64,000 nt of DNA from Bacteroidales bacterium UBA3653 (GCA_002373505.1 DFKE01000015.1:74602-138601), one strand, 5' to 3'. Shown: positions 22,408 to 30,736, counted from the stretch's first letter. Notes: generated by a model not told the origin, from the letters alone. Numbers and translations are program-made.

Positions 22408-23199
22408 TTAGGTAGTTACGATTCTTGGTACTTCCAGCAATTCCTTTATATCCAGCATCTTGTACCACACACCATCTATTTCACTGTGCCACGAGTTATG
22501 AAAATGCCCATAGTACCACCGCTCCAACGGATGCCCGTCTCGCTTCAGATGCGCCAAGATAGCATCCATGGTATGCCGCTCTGCATCACATTCTTCGAGC
22601 AAAGTCGGGTCGTTCTGCGCCCAAGAAGAGAGTCCGCCTTTCGTCTGAAACTCACAGAAAGATGGAGCGGTATGCGTCACTACAATGTCAATCTTCAAAC
22701 CCGCATCACTGATTGCGTCCAAAGAGGACGCGTCGTACTTAGGGGCTTCGTCCGGCCAGTAATAGACCTTACCAGGATGGCGAGCCATCTCTTGTAGGCG
22801 GATCTGTCTATCCACGCTGATAGCACCTCCGACGCAGAGTACCGTTCGCCAGCATGATTGGATCACGGCATAATCCGGCATCGTGCGCCAACGCTTGTGC
22901 TCCACAGCCGTATGTCCTGCCGCGTCCGTTGCGAAATACGCAGGGTCGTCATGATTGCCCCGCACCATTGCTATCCAGCAGTTGTTCTGTGTCAGACGTT
23001 TCTCTATACGCCGAAACACTTGGTCATACGCACCCGGTTTCTCAAACCCGAATCCGCAATCTCCGGCAACAATCACCAGCGTATCGCGCATCCCGTAGCG
23101 GACACACATCTCGTACACCAGCGGCACAAATTCACCGTGTATATCCCCGCAGATAACCAGTGATTTCGCTTCAGGATATGTCACCACAAACGGCTTCAT
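22408..23199 (-). CDS. Calcineurin-like metallophosphoesterase
   Basis: This 263-residue protein has all metal-binding motifs of the family: GDIHG at 18-22, GD at 46-47, GNHD at 81-84, VVTHTAPS near 170 and GHFHN near 230. Such enzymes hydrolyse phosphomonoesters, phosphodiesters or nucleotides; the substrate cannot be read from sequence. There is no signal peptide, so it acts in the cytoplasm. Its ATG overlaps the stop of the nucleotidyltransferase by 4 bp, making it the third gene of a coupled regulator-nucleotidyltransferase-phosphoesterase operon. It might reverse the product of the nucleotidyltransferase, which is inference from gene order. Confidence 0.9.
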   Translation of the reverse strand: MKPFVVTYPEAKSLVICGDIHGEFVPLVYEMCVRYGMRDTLVIVAGDCGFGFEKPGAYDQVFRRIEKRLTQNNCWIAMVRGNHDDPAYFATDAAGHTAVEHKRWRTMPDYAVIQSCWRTVLCVGGAISVDRQIRLQEMARHPGKVYYWPDEAPKYDASSLDAISDAGLKIDIVVTHTAPSFCEFQTKGGLSSWAQNDPTLLEECDAERHTMDAILAHLKRDGHPLERWYYGHFHNSWHSEIDGVWYKMLDIKELLEVPRIVTT

Positions 23200-23960
23200 T
23201 GTAAATATGCTCTCTTCACTACATCCAGCAATCCTTCAACGCGTTGCGCACCAAGTCCGGCTGCATGCAGAAAATTCTCATTCGGCAGTTCATCTGCTAC
23301 TCGCGTTACAAACTCCTGCATATCAGCCTCCATCTCTTCCGGCAACGCATAACGCGCTCCTTCTGTCAACATCGGTGCCAAGCGGAAGACATCTTTCTTA
23401 TGCTTCTCTATGTCATCTGAGTCCACATCGTCCCCTTGCTCTTTGCGTGCGCACAAATCGTTATACGCTTTCGCCTTTAGACAAATCAGAGCTTCCGTAT
23501 TTGCCAAATGCAGTCCATCCTCCAACCTACTATGCTCAATCGTGTAGTGATAATAACTGTCATTCATAAGTATAGCCGACAAACTTGACAATTCATCCCC
23601 CAATGGTATAGGTTCCAAATGGGCATCATCCGGAATATCTATCACGCCTATATCACGTGCAAATAACTCAATTTGCTTTGGATATCGCTTGTCTTTGGGC
23701 TTTAGGAACCGAAAACACTCATGCTTGTCTGCTCCTCGCTGACGTTGTTCATATTCTCCGTCACGAACAAAGTTCCAAAATTCGCGACCAAACTCAGGGG
23801 ATAATACCTCTACTACCAAAATAATGTCAAGATCCTTTGTGGCACGAGGAACCTGAGCATTTATATCTTCATAAATATAGCAGGCAGCACCACCTATCAA
23901 GACATAGTTGCTTGTAAACTTAGCGAACCGCTCCTTAAACAAGTCCAATCCCGTCACCAT
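23196..23960 (-). CDS. AbiEii/AbiGii-like nucleotidyltransferase
   Basis: This 254-residue protein has the nucleotidyltransferase signature LIGGAACYIY (21-30) with the catalytic pair D43-x-D45 in ATKDLDIIL, as in AbiEii-type toxins and related enzymes. A third acidic residue is likely in KQIELFARD near 99. Residues ~110-254 are helical. Family members transfer nucleotides to tRNA or proteins. It overlaps the upstream regulator by 7 bp and the downstream phosphoesterase by 4 bp. The set-up resembles a type IV toxin-antitoxin or abortive-infection system; activity as a toxin is inferred. Confidence 0.82.
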   Translation of the reverse strand: MVTGLDLFKERFAKFTSNYVLIGGAACYIYEDINAQVPRATKDLDIILVVEVLSPEFGREFWNFVRDGEYEQRQRGADKHECFRFLKPKDKRYPKQIELFARDIGVIDIPDDAHLEPIPLGDELSSLSAILMNDSYYHYTIEHSRLEDGLHLANTEALICLKAKAYNDLCARKEQGDDVDSDDIEKHKKDVFRLAPMLTEGARYALPEEMEADMQEFVTRVADELPNENFLHAAGLGAQRVEGLLDVVKRAYLQ

Positions 23961-24925
23961 TGTTTATCTTTCATTAATTGATTTATTTCTTTATGTACGC
24001 GTTCATCACTCGTATCGCGCAATGACAAATATAGGGATAGTACATCTACTATGTTATTGTTCCCCAGCAATTTCGGATCATATCGCCAAACCTCCACCAC
24101 ATGCTCGCCAAACTCTTTATCCAAATCCCTTCCCAAGTGCTGCGCTTCCTGTTTCGAGATCGCCCAATGTCGTTCTTGCGGTTCAGCTAACATCGTCCAT
24201 TCAGCCAATGCCTCCTCGCCGCAAACATATGCATCCAATATCCTATCCGTCCGTAGCACGCGCTCTACCGGACTCTGCAGCACCGGCAACGCTTGCTCCC
24301 ATAGTTCCTTGCCTTCACGGATGAACCTCATCCTTTTTTCACGACCAAGAGTCAATTCCACGAAATGATTGTCCGCCAACCATTTCACAGCACGGTTGAT
24401 ATTCGGATACGAAACGCCCATCAACTCCGCAATAGGCTGAGCCGACATCCCGTTCAGATTCTGTTTCTGCAGATGGCAAAGCAACACCACTTGTGCCATC
24501 ACCGGCATCGGTTTGCCTTGCATATCCACCGGATTGCGTTGTACGCGCAAATCCATCAGCAGCGAAGGCATGAACAACTGACGTCCCGGAACAATCGTGT
24601 TCACTCGTGCTTCCACCAACCGCTTCATGTTGTACGGCTTCACTTCCGGCAACACCACAGCAGCATGCATCTCCAACGCCCTTTCCACAATCGCGCAATG
24701 CTTCTTCAGCTGCATCGGTGTCGCATCCGCATCTTTGCAAACCATCAGACACACCTCGGCGCCCAGCAACTGACATTGCAGCAACTGATAGGCATTCGTA
24801 ATAAGAATCGGTAGTGCTTGTTTTTTGGCCTTATCCAATGGATAGATCTGCACTTCAGCACCCACCATCTTCTCTATGTATTCGCTGATATTTCGCACGT
24901 TAACATTCATTTTGCTATTTATCAT
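23954..24925 (-). CDS. Winged-helix regulator, AbiEi-antitoxin-like
   Basis: This encodes 323 residues; the ATG at 24910 is an alternative start. Residues ~1-135 form an alpha/beta domain (VGAEVQIYPLDKAKKQALPI, GAEVCLMVCKD, HAAVVLPEVKP) that resembles a restriction-like or sensing domain without clear catalytic residues. A winged helix at ~140-200 is visible (SAQPIAELMGVSYPNINRAV, KWLADNHFVELTLG). The C-terminal ~120 residues are helical. Its place directly before an AbiEii-like nucleotidyltransferase (7-bp overlap) suggests an AbiEi-type antitoxin and autorepressor. It differs from typical AbiEi in having the winged helix in the middle. Confidence 0.7.
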   Translation of the reverse strand: MINSKMNVNVRNISEYIEKMVGAEVQIYPLDKAKKQALPILITNAYQLLQCQLLGAEVCLMVCKDADATPMQLKKHCAIVERALEMHAAVVLPEVKPYNMKRLVEARVNTIVPGRQLFMPSLLMDLRVQRNPVDMQGKPMPVMAQVVLLCHLQKQNLNGMSAQPIAELMGVSYPNINRAVKWLADNHFVELTLGREKRMRFIREGKELWEQALPVLQSPVERVLRTDRILDAYVCGEEALAEWTMLAEPQERHWAISKQEAQHLGRDLDKEFGEHVVEVWRYDPKLLGNNNIVDVLSLYLSLRDTSDERVHKEINQLMKDKQW

Positions 24926-24954
24926 ACATTAATTATAAATTGCAAATCCGCTGC

Positions 24955-24986
24955 AAAGATATACAAAAAATCTGAATCCTGCAAAT
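24955..24986 (-). promoter_or_regulatory. Promoter of the nucleotidyltransferase operon
   Basis: Minus strand: TTTG (-33 at 24986-24983) and TATCTTTG (-7 at 24962-24955), 20 bp apart. The leader is about 25 bases. Confidence 0.75.
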
Positions 24987-25034
24987 ATTTTTATGAAATT
25001 TTTCAGATTTTCTGATTTTCAAGTATTATTCGGC

Positions 25035-27401
25035 TTATTTCGTACCACTCAAGATACCGTTTTCTTTGTCCTCGTTATTTATACGTTTGCCGGAGTCGCG
25101 GCGTTGCGTACCGAAATCGAGGTTGCAATGGAAATTGAGAATAAGCATCTGGCGGAAATCCCGCATCTCGGCGTGCTGCGTGTTCGGGGCAAGAGCGGAG
25201 AGGTCTTTTGTCTCGATGCTGTAGCCCTTGACGGAGAAGGGATTCATCAGCATCGCACGGAAGCCCCATTTGTCGGCATTGTAACCAAGTCCGATATGGT
25301 GGTAGAACTCGCCGTACTCCAGCGTCTCGCCCCAGAGGTTATTGTAGCGCGTGGTTACTTCGCCGAAGAACTGCCAACCCTTGTACATGCCCATGATACT
25401 TGCGCGAACACCCGGATTGAAATGCTTGTGCGTATAGGAATTGCCAAGGCTCACATAGTAATTGGCGAACGGCGCGACGGTGAAGATCAGACTGTTATTG
25501 AGCACGCGCACTTGCACACTCGGAGCTACTTGCAGCCGATGAAAACCACGGTGGTTGGCGTATGTGCGGACGGCGTACGATTGACCGTCAATCAGCTGCT
25601 CAAAGGTCTCATCCATAATCGGTTTGTGGTCGTAAGAGTAGTTCGCCCAAAGGTTCAGATTGACGTACTTGGACTGCCAAGAAAGTTGCATCTCATTGGC
25701 AACAAACATGACGGGTTTGAGGTTTGGATTACCTTGCCGGATTTGGTATTTGTCTATCTGTTGCGCCACGTCCGACATCGCCGACAGAGACGGTTGGTAG
25801 CCGGAGACATAACCCTTATATTTCCAGAACACACCTTTTCCGAAGTCATAACTCATGGTCAGTTGCGGACGTGCAATCCAGTTCGACTGTTTCTGTCCGG
25901 CTTGCTCAATGTATGTGTGCATAGCACCGATACCCACTGCGTACGAAAACTGCTTAACGCGCTGCTGCACTTCCGCAAAAGCGTACGTCTCCGCCGTCAT
26001 CATAGAAACTGTGCTTTCGACTTTCGACTTTTGACTTTCGACTAAATATTGGTTTTCCATCCATTGTTGGTTGTGGCGTACGCCGACCGTCAGGGCGATG
26101 TTCTCCCAATCCTTTTCATAGATAGCTTCGCCGATGAGTGAGTATTTGTTGCCTCTGACGCGAGAGGTTACATCGGTCGTGTCTGCAACCGTTTCGCCAA
26201 GCGGCGTCTGCTCAAAACGGCGGTCGTTGCTACTGTTAATATACGTTCCTACCACGTCAAAATACAGGTGGTGGTTGTCCGGCAGGTTGTGCTCGTAATA
26301 GATGTCCAACGAGGGTGAAATGGATTGGTTGCTCTCGTGGTCGTGGATGGCGAAACTGTCTGTGGCTTGGTAGAGACGCGAATCGCGGTTGGTCTTCGAG
26401 TGCGGCATAAATAGCATGTTATCGCGCAAGGCAATTTGGACCCTATTTTTCTCGCCGTTCGTCCAATTATAGGTCAGTCCGAGATTGACAGGATTACCCT
26501 TGAAACGTGTCGGTTCGCCCACTTCGCGGTTCTCAATCGTGCATGGCTTTTGACTTTCGACTTTCGACTTTTGACTAAAATAATACGTCTCCGCGTTCGT
26601 GCGCGTCCAATAGATGTCACGCGGCGAGTAGTGCGTCATGAGGCTGAACGACGATTTGCCAAAGTTTACTTTGCCCGACAGATGGTACTCACCCCAACCG
26701 GGCATGGTCACGCCGTTGGACGCATTGAGCATCAGATTACCGCCGGTGTCGCGGTGACGGACGATGTAGTTGATGACCGCTGCCGCGCCGTTATAACGCA
26801 CACCCGGCTGGTCGTGGTACTCGATACGGATGACATCCTTCGGGTTGATTGCCATGACCTCGGAATTGCTTGCCTCGATGCCGTTGATACGCAACTGCAC
26901 GTCTTGGTTGGCGAGGGTTTTGACGGTGTTGTCCGCAGGGTTCACCACGATACGCGGAATCTGCAAGTTCTGCAGCAGCGACATACCATCCGAAGAAGCA
27001 CCCAACTGCTCTTTGTTCGGCAGAAGAATCTGGCGGTCCACTTTCTGAATTACCGCGTCACCTTCTACCACCACTTCGCCCAGTTCCGTCGAAGCCTCGT
27101 TCATCTCAATCGTACCGAGGTTAGTGTTACCGCTTACAGTTAAACTCATGCCGATTGGTTCGTAACCGATGTACGAACATTCCAACACGAACTCGCCCGT
27201 TTCGGTTTCCAAACTGAACTTTCCGTGCGCGTCCGTGACCGTGCCGGAAACTTGTTGGTCGCCATGTTTCAAACTGACATTGACACCGACGAGCGCACTT
27301 TTGTCCGCTGCGTCCTTGATAACTCCGCTAACCTTGTTGTTAGCTGCCATTGACACGGCGCAAACCATCGCCGCTGCCAATACGAAATACTTTGTTTGCA
27401 T
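25035..27401 (-). CDS. TonB-receptor-like outer membrane beta-barrel protein
   Basis: This 788-residue protein has a signal peptide (1-19), a carboxypeptidase-regulatory-like domain (~22-105, VSGVIKDAADKSALVGVNVS then SYIGYEPIGM), a plug-like region (~120-220 with DVQLRINGIEA and VIRIEYHDQPG) and a C-terminal barrel of the outer membrane beta-barrel family 3 type. It would import or bind an unknown ligand in the outer membrane; no SusD partner is nearby. Two heptamer-repeat insertions encode SQKSKVESQK (~275) and VESQKSKVES (~455) in extracellular loops. A strong antisense ORF over its 3' half is a shadow. Upstream sequence shows no clear promoter. Confidence 0.88.
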   Translation of the reverse strand: MQTKYFVLAAAMVCAVSMAANNKVSGVIKDAADKSALVGVNVSLKHGDQQVSGTVTDAHGKFSLETETGEFVLECSYIGYEPIGMSLTVSGNTNLGTIEMNEASTELGEVVVEGDAVIQKVDRQILLPNKEQLGASSDGMSLLQNLQIPRIVVNPADNTVKTLANQDVQLRINGIEASNSEVMAINPKDVIRIEYHDQPGVRYNGAAAVINYIVRHRDTGGNLMLNASNGVTMPGWGEYHLSGKVNFGKSSFSLMTHYSPRDIYWTRTNAETYYFSQKSKVESQKPCTIENREVGEPTRFKGNPVNLGLTYNWTNGEKNRVQIALRDNMLFMPHSKTNRDSRLYQATDSFAIHDHESNQSISPSLDIYYEHNLPDNHHLYFDVVGTYINSSNDRRFEQTPLGETVADTTDVTSRVRGNKYSLIGEAIYEKDWENIALTVGVRHNQQWMENQYLVESQKSKVESTVSMMTAETYAFAEVQQRVKQFSYAVGIGAMHTYIEQAGQKQSNWIARPQLTMSYDFGKGVFWKYKGYVSGYQPSLSAMSDVAQQIDKYQIRQGNPNLKPVMFVANEMQLSWQSKYVNLNLWANYSYDHKPIMDETFEQLIDGQSYAVRTYANHRGFHRLQVAPSVQVRVLNNSLIFTVAPFANYYVSLGNSYTHKHFNPGVRASIMGMYKGWQFFGEVTTRYNNLWGETLEYGEFYHHIGLGYNADKWGFRAMLMNPFSVKGYSIETKDLSALAPNTQHAEMRDFRQMLILNFHCNLDFGTQRRDSGKRINNEDKENGILSGTK
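26014..26043. repeat. Heptamer repeat inside the barrel gene (1)
   Basis: Units CTTTCGA, CTTTCGA, CTTTTGA, CTTTCGA on the plus strand. On the coding strand they give the loop residues SQKSKVES. Three heptamers equal 21 bp, so the reading frame survives unit gain in threes. Confidence 0.7.
26547..26577. repeat. Heptamer repeat inside the barrel gene (2)
   Basis: Units CTTTTGA, CTTTCGA, CTTTCGA, CTTTTGA, the same sequence class as at 26014-26043. It encodes SQKSKVESQK in another predicted loop. Confidence 0.7.
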
Positions 27402-27426
27402 ATTATTATATTATTATAAGGTGATA

Positions 27427-27828
27427 CTATTTTTCGCCGCCGAAGACACCATGCGGGAAGATGTCTCGCAGTATAAGCAGATCATCGTCATTAACCCATT
27501 CCGCTTTGCCGTCGTAACTGCAATCAATGATGCTGTCGCAATGTTCGGTCATCAGCAGATGAATGATACGTTGGTCCAGATTTCCGTTTGCCTTGCGGAA
27601 AGTGTACTTGACCGCCACATACTTGCACGTTTGCCCCTGCCATTCACGCAAGCATTTGCGCTGAATACCATTGACAAAAACCAGTTTCTCACCCTCTTGC
27701 AGTCCACCGCCTTTGATGTAGCAATGTGCCGCAATGTGGATGTTCCACTTCTCACTTCCGGGCATACACCCGCTCATCGAAAGTACTGCTGCAAGTACCA
27801 ATCCGATAATAAAAATTTTCTTTGTCAT
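27427..27828 (-). CDS. Small lipoprotein, unknown function
   Basis: This 133-residue protein has a lipoprotein signal peptide (KKIFIIGLVLAAVLSMSGC, lipobox Cys21). The mature part contains several Cys residues and segments such as GEKLVFVNGIQRKCLREW and GKAEWVNDDDLLILRDIFP. No family is recognised. It has its own promoter (28019-28050) and a ~190-base leader carrying the GGGG/CCCC hairpin. It lies 25 bp upstream of the barrel gene on the same strand, so co-transcription with it is possible. Confidence 0.75.
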   Translation of the reverse strand: MTKKIFIIGLVLAAVLSMSGCMPGSEKWNIHIAAHCYIKGGGLQEGEKLVFVNGIQRKCLREWQGQTCKYVAVKYTFRKANGNLDQRIIHLLMTEHCDSIIDCSYDGKAEWVNDDDLLILRDIFPHGVFGGEK

Positions 27829-27865
27829 AATAGTGTTTTTTGAGTTGTTAAACGTTTCCTTTTAT

Positions 27866-27899
27866 GGGGTCCCCGATGTGTGCGTCGCACGCAGTGGGG
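27866..27899 (-). promoter_or_regulatory. GGGG/CCCC leader hairpin, copy 3
   Basis: On the minus strand it reads CCCC, ACTGCGTGCG, ACGCACACAT, then CGGGGACCCC. The inner stem is TGCGT/ACGCA. It ends 38 bases before the ATG of the lipoprotein gene. Confidence 0.65.
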
Positions 27900-28018
27900 A
27901 GAGCGTAGAGCAAGGCGAAAATTCATATGAGCGATGGAATTATCGAGGCTGTTAACCTGCCGAGACAATTGCCTTTTGGCACGTCGCGAGTCGTATTGAG
28001 CCTTAGCTTAAGCGACTG

Positions 28019-28050
28019 CAAAGTTACTACAAAAACCCATTTATATCCAA
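28019..28050 (-). promoter_or_regulatory. Promoter of the small lipoprotein gene
   Basis: Minus strand: TTG (-33 at 28050-28048) and TAACTTTG (-7 at 28026-28019). It gives a leader of about 185 bases. Confidence 0.65.
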
Positions 28051-28145
28051 ATTCTACGATTTATATTTGCTTTTTGTAAAATGCTGATATATAACACTTT
28101 GGTAAAATAAAAATTTATATATGGCCTTTATGGGTTTATATCAAC

Positions 28146-28176
28146 TTGCGTATGTCAGAATTTTTTTGTAATTTTG
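28146..28176 (+). promoter_or_regulatory. Promoter of the TPR regulator gene
   Basis: TTGCGTATGTC (-33) starts at 28146, and TAATTTTG (-7) is at 28169-28176. It shows the extended -33 motif shared by several promoters in this window. Confidence 0.8.
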
Positions 28177-28203
28177 CACTGTTTTTTGAAAATCGTATCG
28201 AAA

Positions 28204-29916
28204 ATGAGTATAGCGAAATTTGGATGGTTTGGCATTCTCGGAATGGCTCTTTGCCTCATGAGTGCGTGCGCTAACGGAGACGTGCAGCGTGTGCAGAAAG
28301 CGGAAGAGTTACTGACCGTGAACAGAGATTCGGCAATGGCAATACTGCGCGAAGTGGTACGACCGGACCAGTTGCCGGAAGAATCAAAAGCCCTGTATTG
28401 GTTCTGCGTGGCAGACATACGCGCCAACACTATGCAATCGCTGTCCGAAGACTCCATGATCTGTTGGGCTGCGCAGTATTTCCGCAACAGGTGGCTGCAA
28501 GACGGAGCGTACGAGGATTATATGATGAAAGCGGGCATGGAGGAGGCTTTCTATTGGTGGTGGAATGACGACAAAGAAAAGGCACAGCAAGTGTTGCAAC
28601 GCCAACAGCAATATGCCGAGGAGATAGCAGAAAAGAAAGGTGAACATATCTGGGAAGTGATTTTGCTGCGTATATCTGCTGAACTGGCCATGCGTGATTA
28701 TGATTATGAACACGTGCGCGATTACACGGAAGCCCTCATCCGTCTCGGTGACGAGAAAGCAATCCATCTGGACGAAGTGGTGCGTGTCTATAACGGCATG
28801 GCAATTACGTATTTCTATTTTGGCGAATACGACAAAATGGAAGAGTGCTTTGAGAAAGCGATTGCACAAGCTGCGGACTCAGCGTTTATTGTCAATGTGG
28901 TTCGCCGTAATTATGCTGACCTGTTAGGCGAAATCGGACAAACCGACCGCGCAATAAAGATGCTGGAAGATCTGACGGAAGAATACCGCCAAGCGGACAG
29001 TTGGTTGCAGGTGGAGAGCCTCTATTCGCTCTCGCGCTTGTGGCTGAACAAAGGTAACAAACAGCGTGCGGAGCGTTATATGCGCGAGGTGGAGGAGTTG
29101 TTCGCCAAATACAAAGAGAGCGCGGAGTTTGACCCGGCAGCCGAAGCGGCATTCTTAGCGCACCGACAAGTGCTGGAATATGCCCAGAAGGGTTCGTACC
29201 ATTGTTTCCCGTTGGTACAATACAATAACCATTGGTCGGAGGCGGACTACGTGCGTTACCGCGTAGCGGAAGCCAAAGAGCGTTCTATCCGTGACTTGCG
29301 TGAACGTAATCTGTACCTAACCATCAGCAGGCAAAGACAAATGCTGTTTATCGTCGTTCTGCTGTTTGCAGGAATGGGTGCTATTCTGCTGATTTGGGGA
29401 CTCAGCCGCCGCCGCAAACGGCTGCTGTTGGAGAAAGAAGAAGAGATTGAGACCCTTAGGGGAATTATAAATAAGGGACTAAGCGACCAAGTACCAAGTG
29501 GGCCAGGTGGGCAGTACCAAAGTACGAAGGAGGTGGATGTGCGCAAACTGATGTTGCAGCAATTGGGTGTCATCAAAACGATTGCCGGAACACCCACCGA
29601 AGCTAACCAACAGCTGCTTGCACGCCTCATGGCATTGAATGAGGAAACCGCCAATGCCCTCATCGATTGGTCAAGCATTTACCAAACCATTGATTTGGTT
29701 TATGATGGCTTCTACACCCGTCTTAGGGACAAATACAAAGATGTGTTGAACGAAAAGGAGCTGCAACTTTGTTGTTTACTCAAAGCCGATTTCTCCACCA
29801 AGGAGATCAATATGCTCACTCGTCAAAGTCTCCAAACCATCTACCAGCGCAAGACCCAAGTCCGTCAGAAACTCAATCTCCCCGAAGCCGAAGACATCAC
29901 AATGGCTATATTATAA
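28204..29916 (+). CDS. Membrane-anchored TPR transcriptional regulator
   Basis: This encodes 570 residues from the ATG at 28204; a TTG at 28174 overlaps the -7 box and cannot be the start. A lipoprotein-like signal peptide (LGMALCLMSAC) is followed by TPR-type helical repeats to ~340, a membrane segment at ~380-400 and basic residues (SRRRKRLL). A short coiled coil and a linker encoded by octamer repeats (29485-29535) lead to a C-terminal helical domain ending in a LuxR-like helix-turn-helix (~530-565, FSTKEINMLTRQSLQTIYQ). The type is frequent in Bacteroidota and links an envelope signal to transcription. No kinase motif is present. Its targets are unknown. Confidence 0.85.
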   Translation: MSIAKFGWFGILGMALCLMSACANGDVQRVQKAEELLTVNRDSAMAILREVVRPDQLPEESKALYWFCVADIRANTMQSLSEDSMICWAAQYFRNRWLQDGAYEDYMMKAGMEEAFYWWWNDDKEKAQQVLQRQQQYAEEIAEKKGEHIWEVILLRISAELAMRDYDYEHVRDYTEALIRLGDEKAIHLDEVVRVYNGMAITYFYFGEYDKMEECFEKAIAQAADSAFIVNVVRRNYADLLGEIGQTDRAIKMLEDLTEEYRQADSWLQVESLYSLSRLWLNKGNKQRAERYMREVEELFAKYKESAEFDPAAEAAFLAHRQVLEYAQKGSYHCFPLVQYNNHWSEADYVRYRVAEAKERSIRDLRERNLYLTISRQRQMLFIVVLLFAGMGAILLIWGLSRRRKRLLLEKEEEIETLRGIINKGLSDQVPSGPGGQYQSTKEVDVRKLMLQQLGVIKTIAGTPTEANQQLLARLMALNEETANALIDWSSIYQTIDLVYDGFYTRLRDKYKDVLNEKELQLCCLLKADFSTKEINMLTRQSLQTIYQRKTQVRQKLNLPEAEDITMAIL

Positions 29917-29917
29917 G

Positions 29918-29948
29918 AAGAACAACGCTCACAAAGGGCGTTGTTCTT
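29918..29948 (+). terminator. Terminator hairpin after the TPR regulator
   Basis: AAGAACAACGC at 29918-29928 is perfectly complementary to GCGTTGTTCTT at 29938-29948, just after the stop. The following T-run is short. Confidence 0.75.
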
Positions 29949-30049
29949 GTATGCTTCCTTCTCCGCTCACCCTTGAGGTGTTCTTGAAACAGGGTGGGAG
30001 CCTCAAAATCTACGATTGTTGAGAAGCGCGTTCTTATATACCCTTACAT

Positions 30050-30736
30050 CTACGAAGCGGCTATTTTTTTGTAGCGTTCGATAAGTTTGTCGTGGCGGAT
30101 GAATCCATAGACGGCGACGAGGAGTGCGCCAACAAGATCAAGAATGAGGTCCTGCATCGAGTCACGCAGGGCAGAGTGACCGCAGAGCGGTTCGTCTTCG
30201 GGGGTGATGATAGACCCCGTTGTAGTAGCCATGAACTGCTGCGTGTTCGTGCCCATAAGGCTGTCATACGTATATTCGATAATCTCCCAGCAGGCACCAA
30301 GTCCGAGCGAGAACATGACCAGAAAAAGGCAGAGGAACCATTTGTTGAAATAGATGTATTTGTCGTTCTCCGCCATGATGATATGGATAAGCCAGAGAGC
30401 AATCATCGAGAGCAGAAAACCGCTCTCGGCGTGCAGCAGCTTGTCCCACCATGGCACACGCCCGTAGAGGTTGAGCCCGTCGCCCATGATAAGCGAGGAG
30501 AAACAGAAAACAACGATGAAGACCGACAGCAGCCACGGCACTTCGATACGGAAACGGCGACGGAGCAAGCGCGGCAAGTACATAATCAGCAGCATCGCCA
30601 CATATTGCAGCCCGCGAAAGACAATCTCGTCCAATGTGCTTCTTGCAGCAATGAGCCATCCCACGTTTGCCACCGCCATCCCCGCAATCAGCCACGTGGC
30701 AATCCTGTTTAGCTTATGAAGTCTGTCGTTACGCAT
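30050..30736 (-). CDS. Multi-spanning membrane protein, DUF2238/YjdF-like
   Basis: This 228-residue protein has about six membrane segments (for example WLIAGMAVANVGWLIAA and FLLSMIALWLIHIIMA). Conserved polar residues sit in WWDKLLHAESGF, GACWEIIEYTYDSLMG and DSMQDLILDLVGAL, which match the pattern of the DUF2238/YjdF membrane family (histidine and acidic residues facing the membrane). The function of that family is not established. The ATG overlaps the glycosyltransferase stop by 8 bp, so the two genes are coupled and may act together in envelope lipid or glycan metabolism. Confidence 0.7.
   Translation of the reverse strand: MRNDRLHKLNRIATWLIAGMAVANVGWLIAARSTLDEIVFRGLQYVAMLLIMYLPRLLRRRFRIEVPWLLSVFIVVFCFSSLIMGDGLNLYGRVPWWDKLLHAESGFLLSMIALWLIHIIMAENDKYIYFNKWFLCLFLVMFSLGLGACWEIIEYTYDSLMGTNTQQFMATTTGSIITPEDEPLCGHSALRDSMQDLILDLVGALLVAVYGFIRHDKLIERYKKIAAS

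Larger units (their letters stand above)
27829..28203. other. Intergenic region with divergent promoters and structured leader
   Basis: No gene is seen. Toward the minus strand it holds the GGGG/CCCC hairpin (27866-27899), a GAGCCTTAGCTTAAGCG segment also seen in part upstream of the HNH gene, and a promoter (28019-28050). Toward the plus strand it holds the promoter of the TPR regulator (28146-28176). The middle (28050-28140) is AT-rich. Confidence 0.65.

Noticed and set aside
24993..26045. 350-codon plus-strand ORF
   Set aside because: It is antisense to the beta-barrel gene, which has a signal peptide, regulatory-like domain and barrel pattern in the opposite frame; the plus frame has no domain character.
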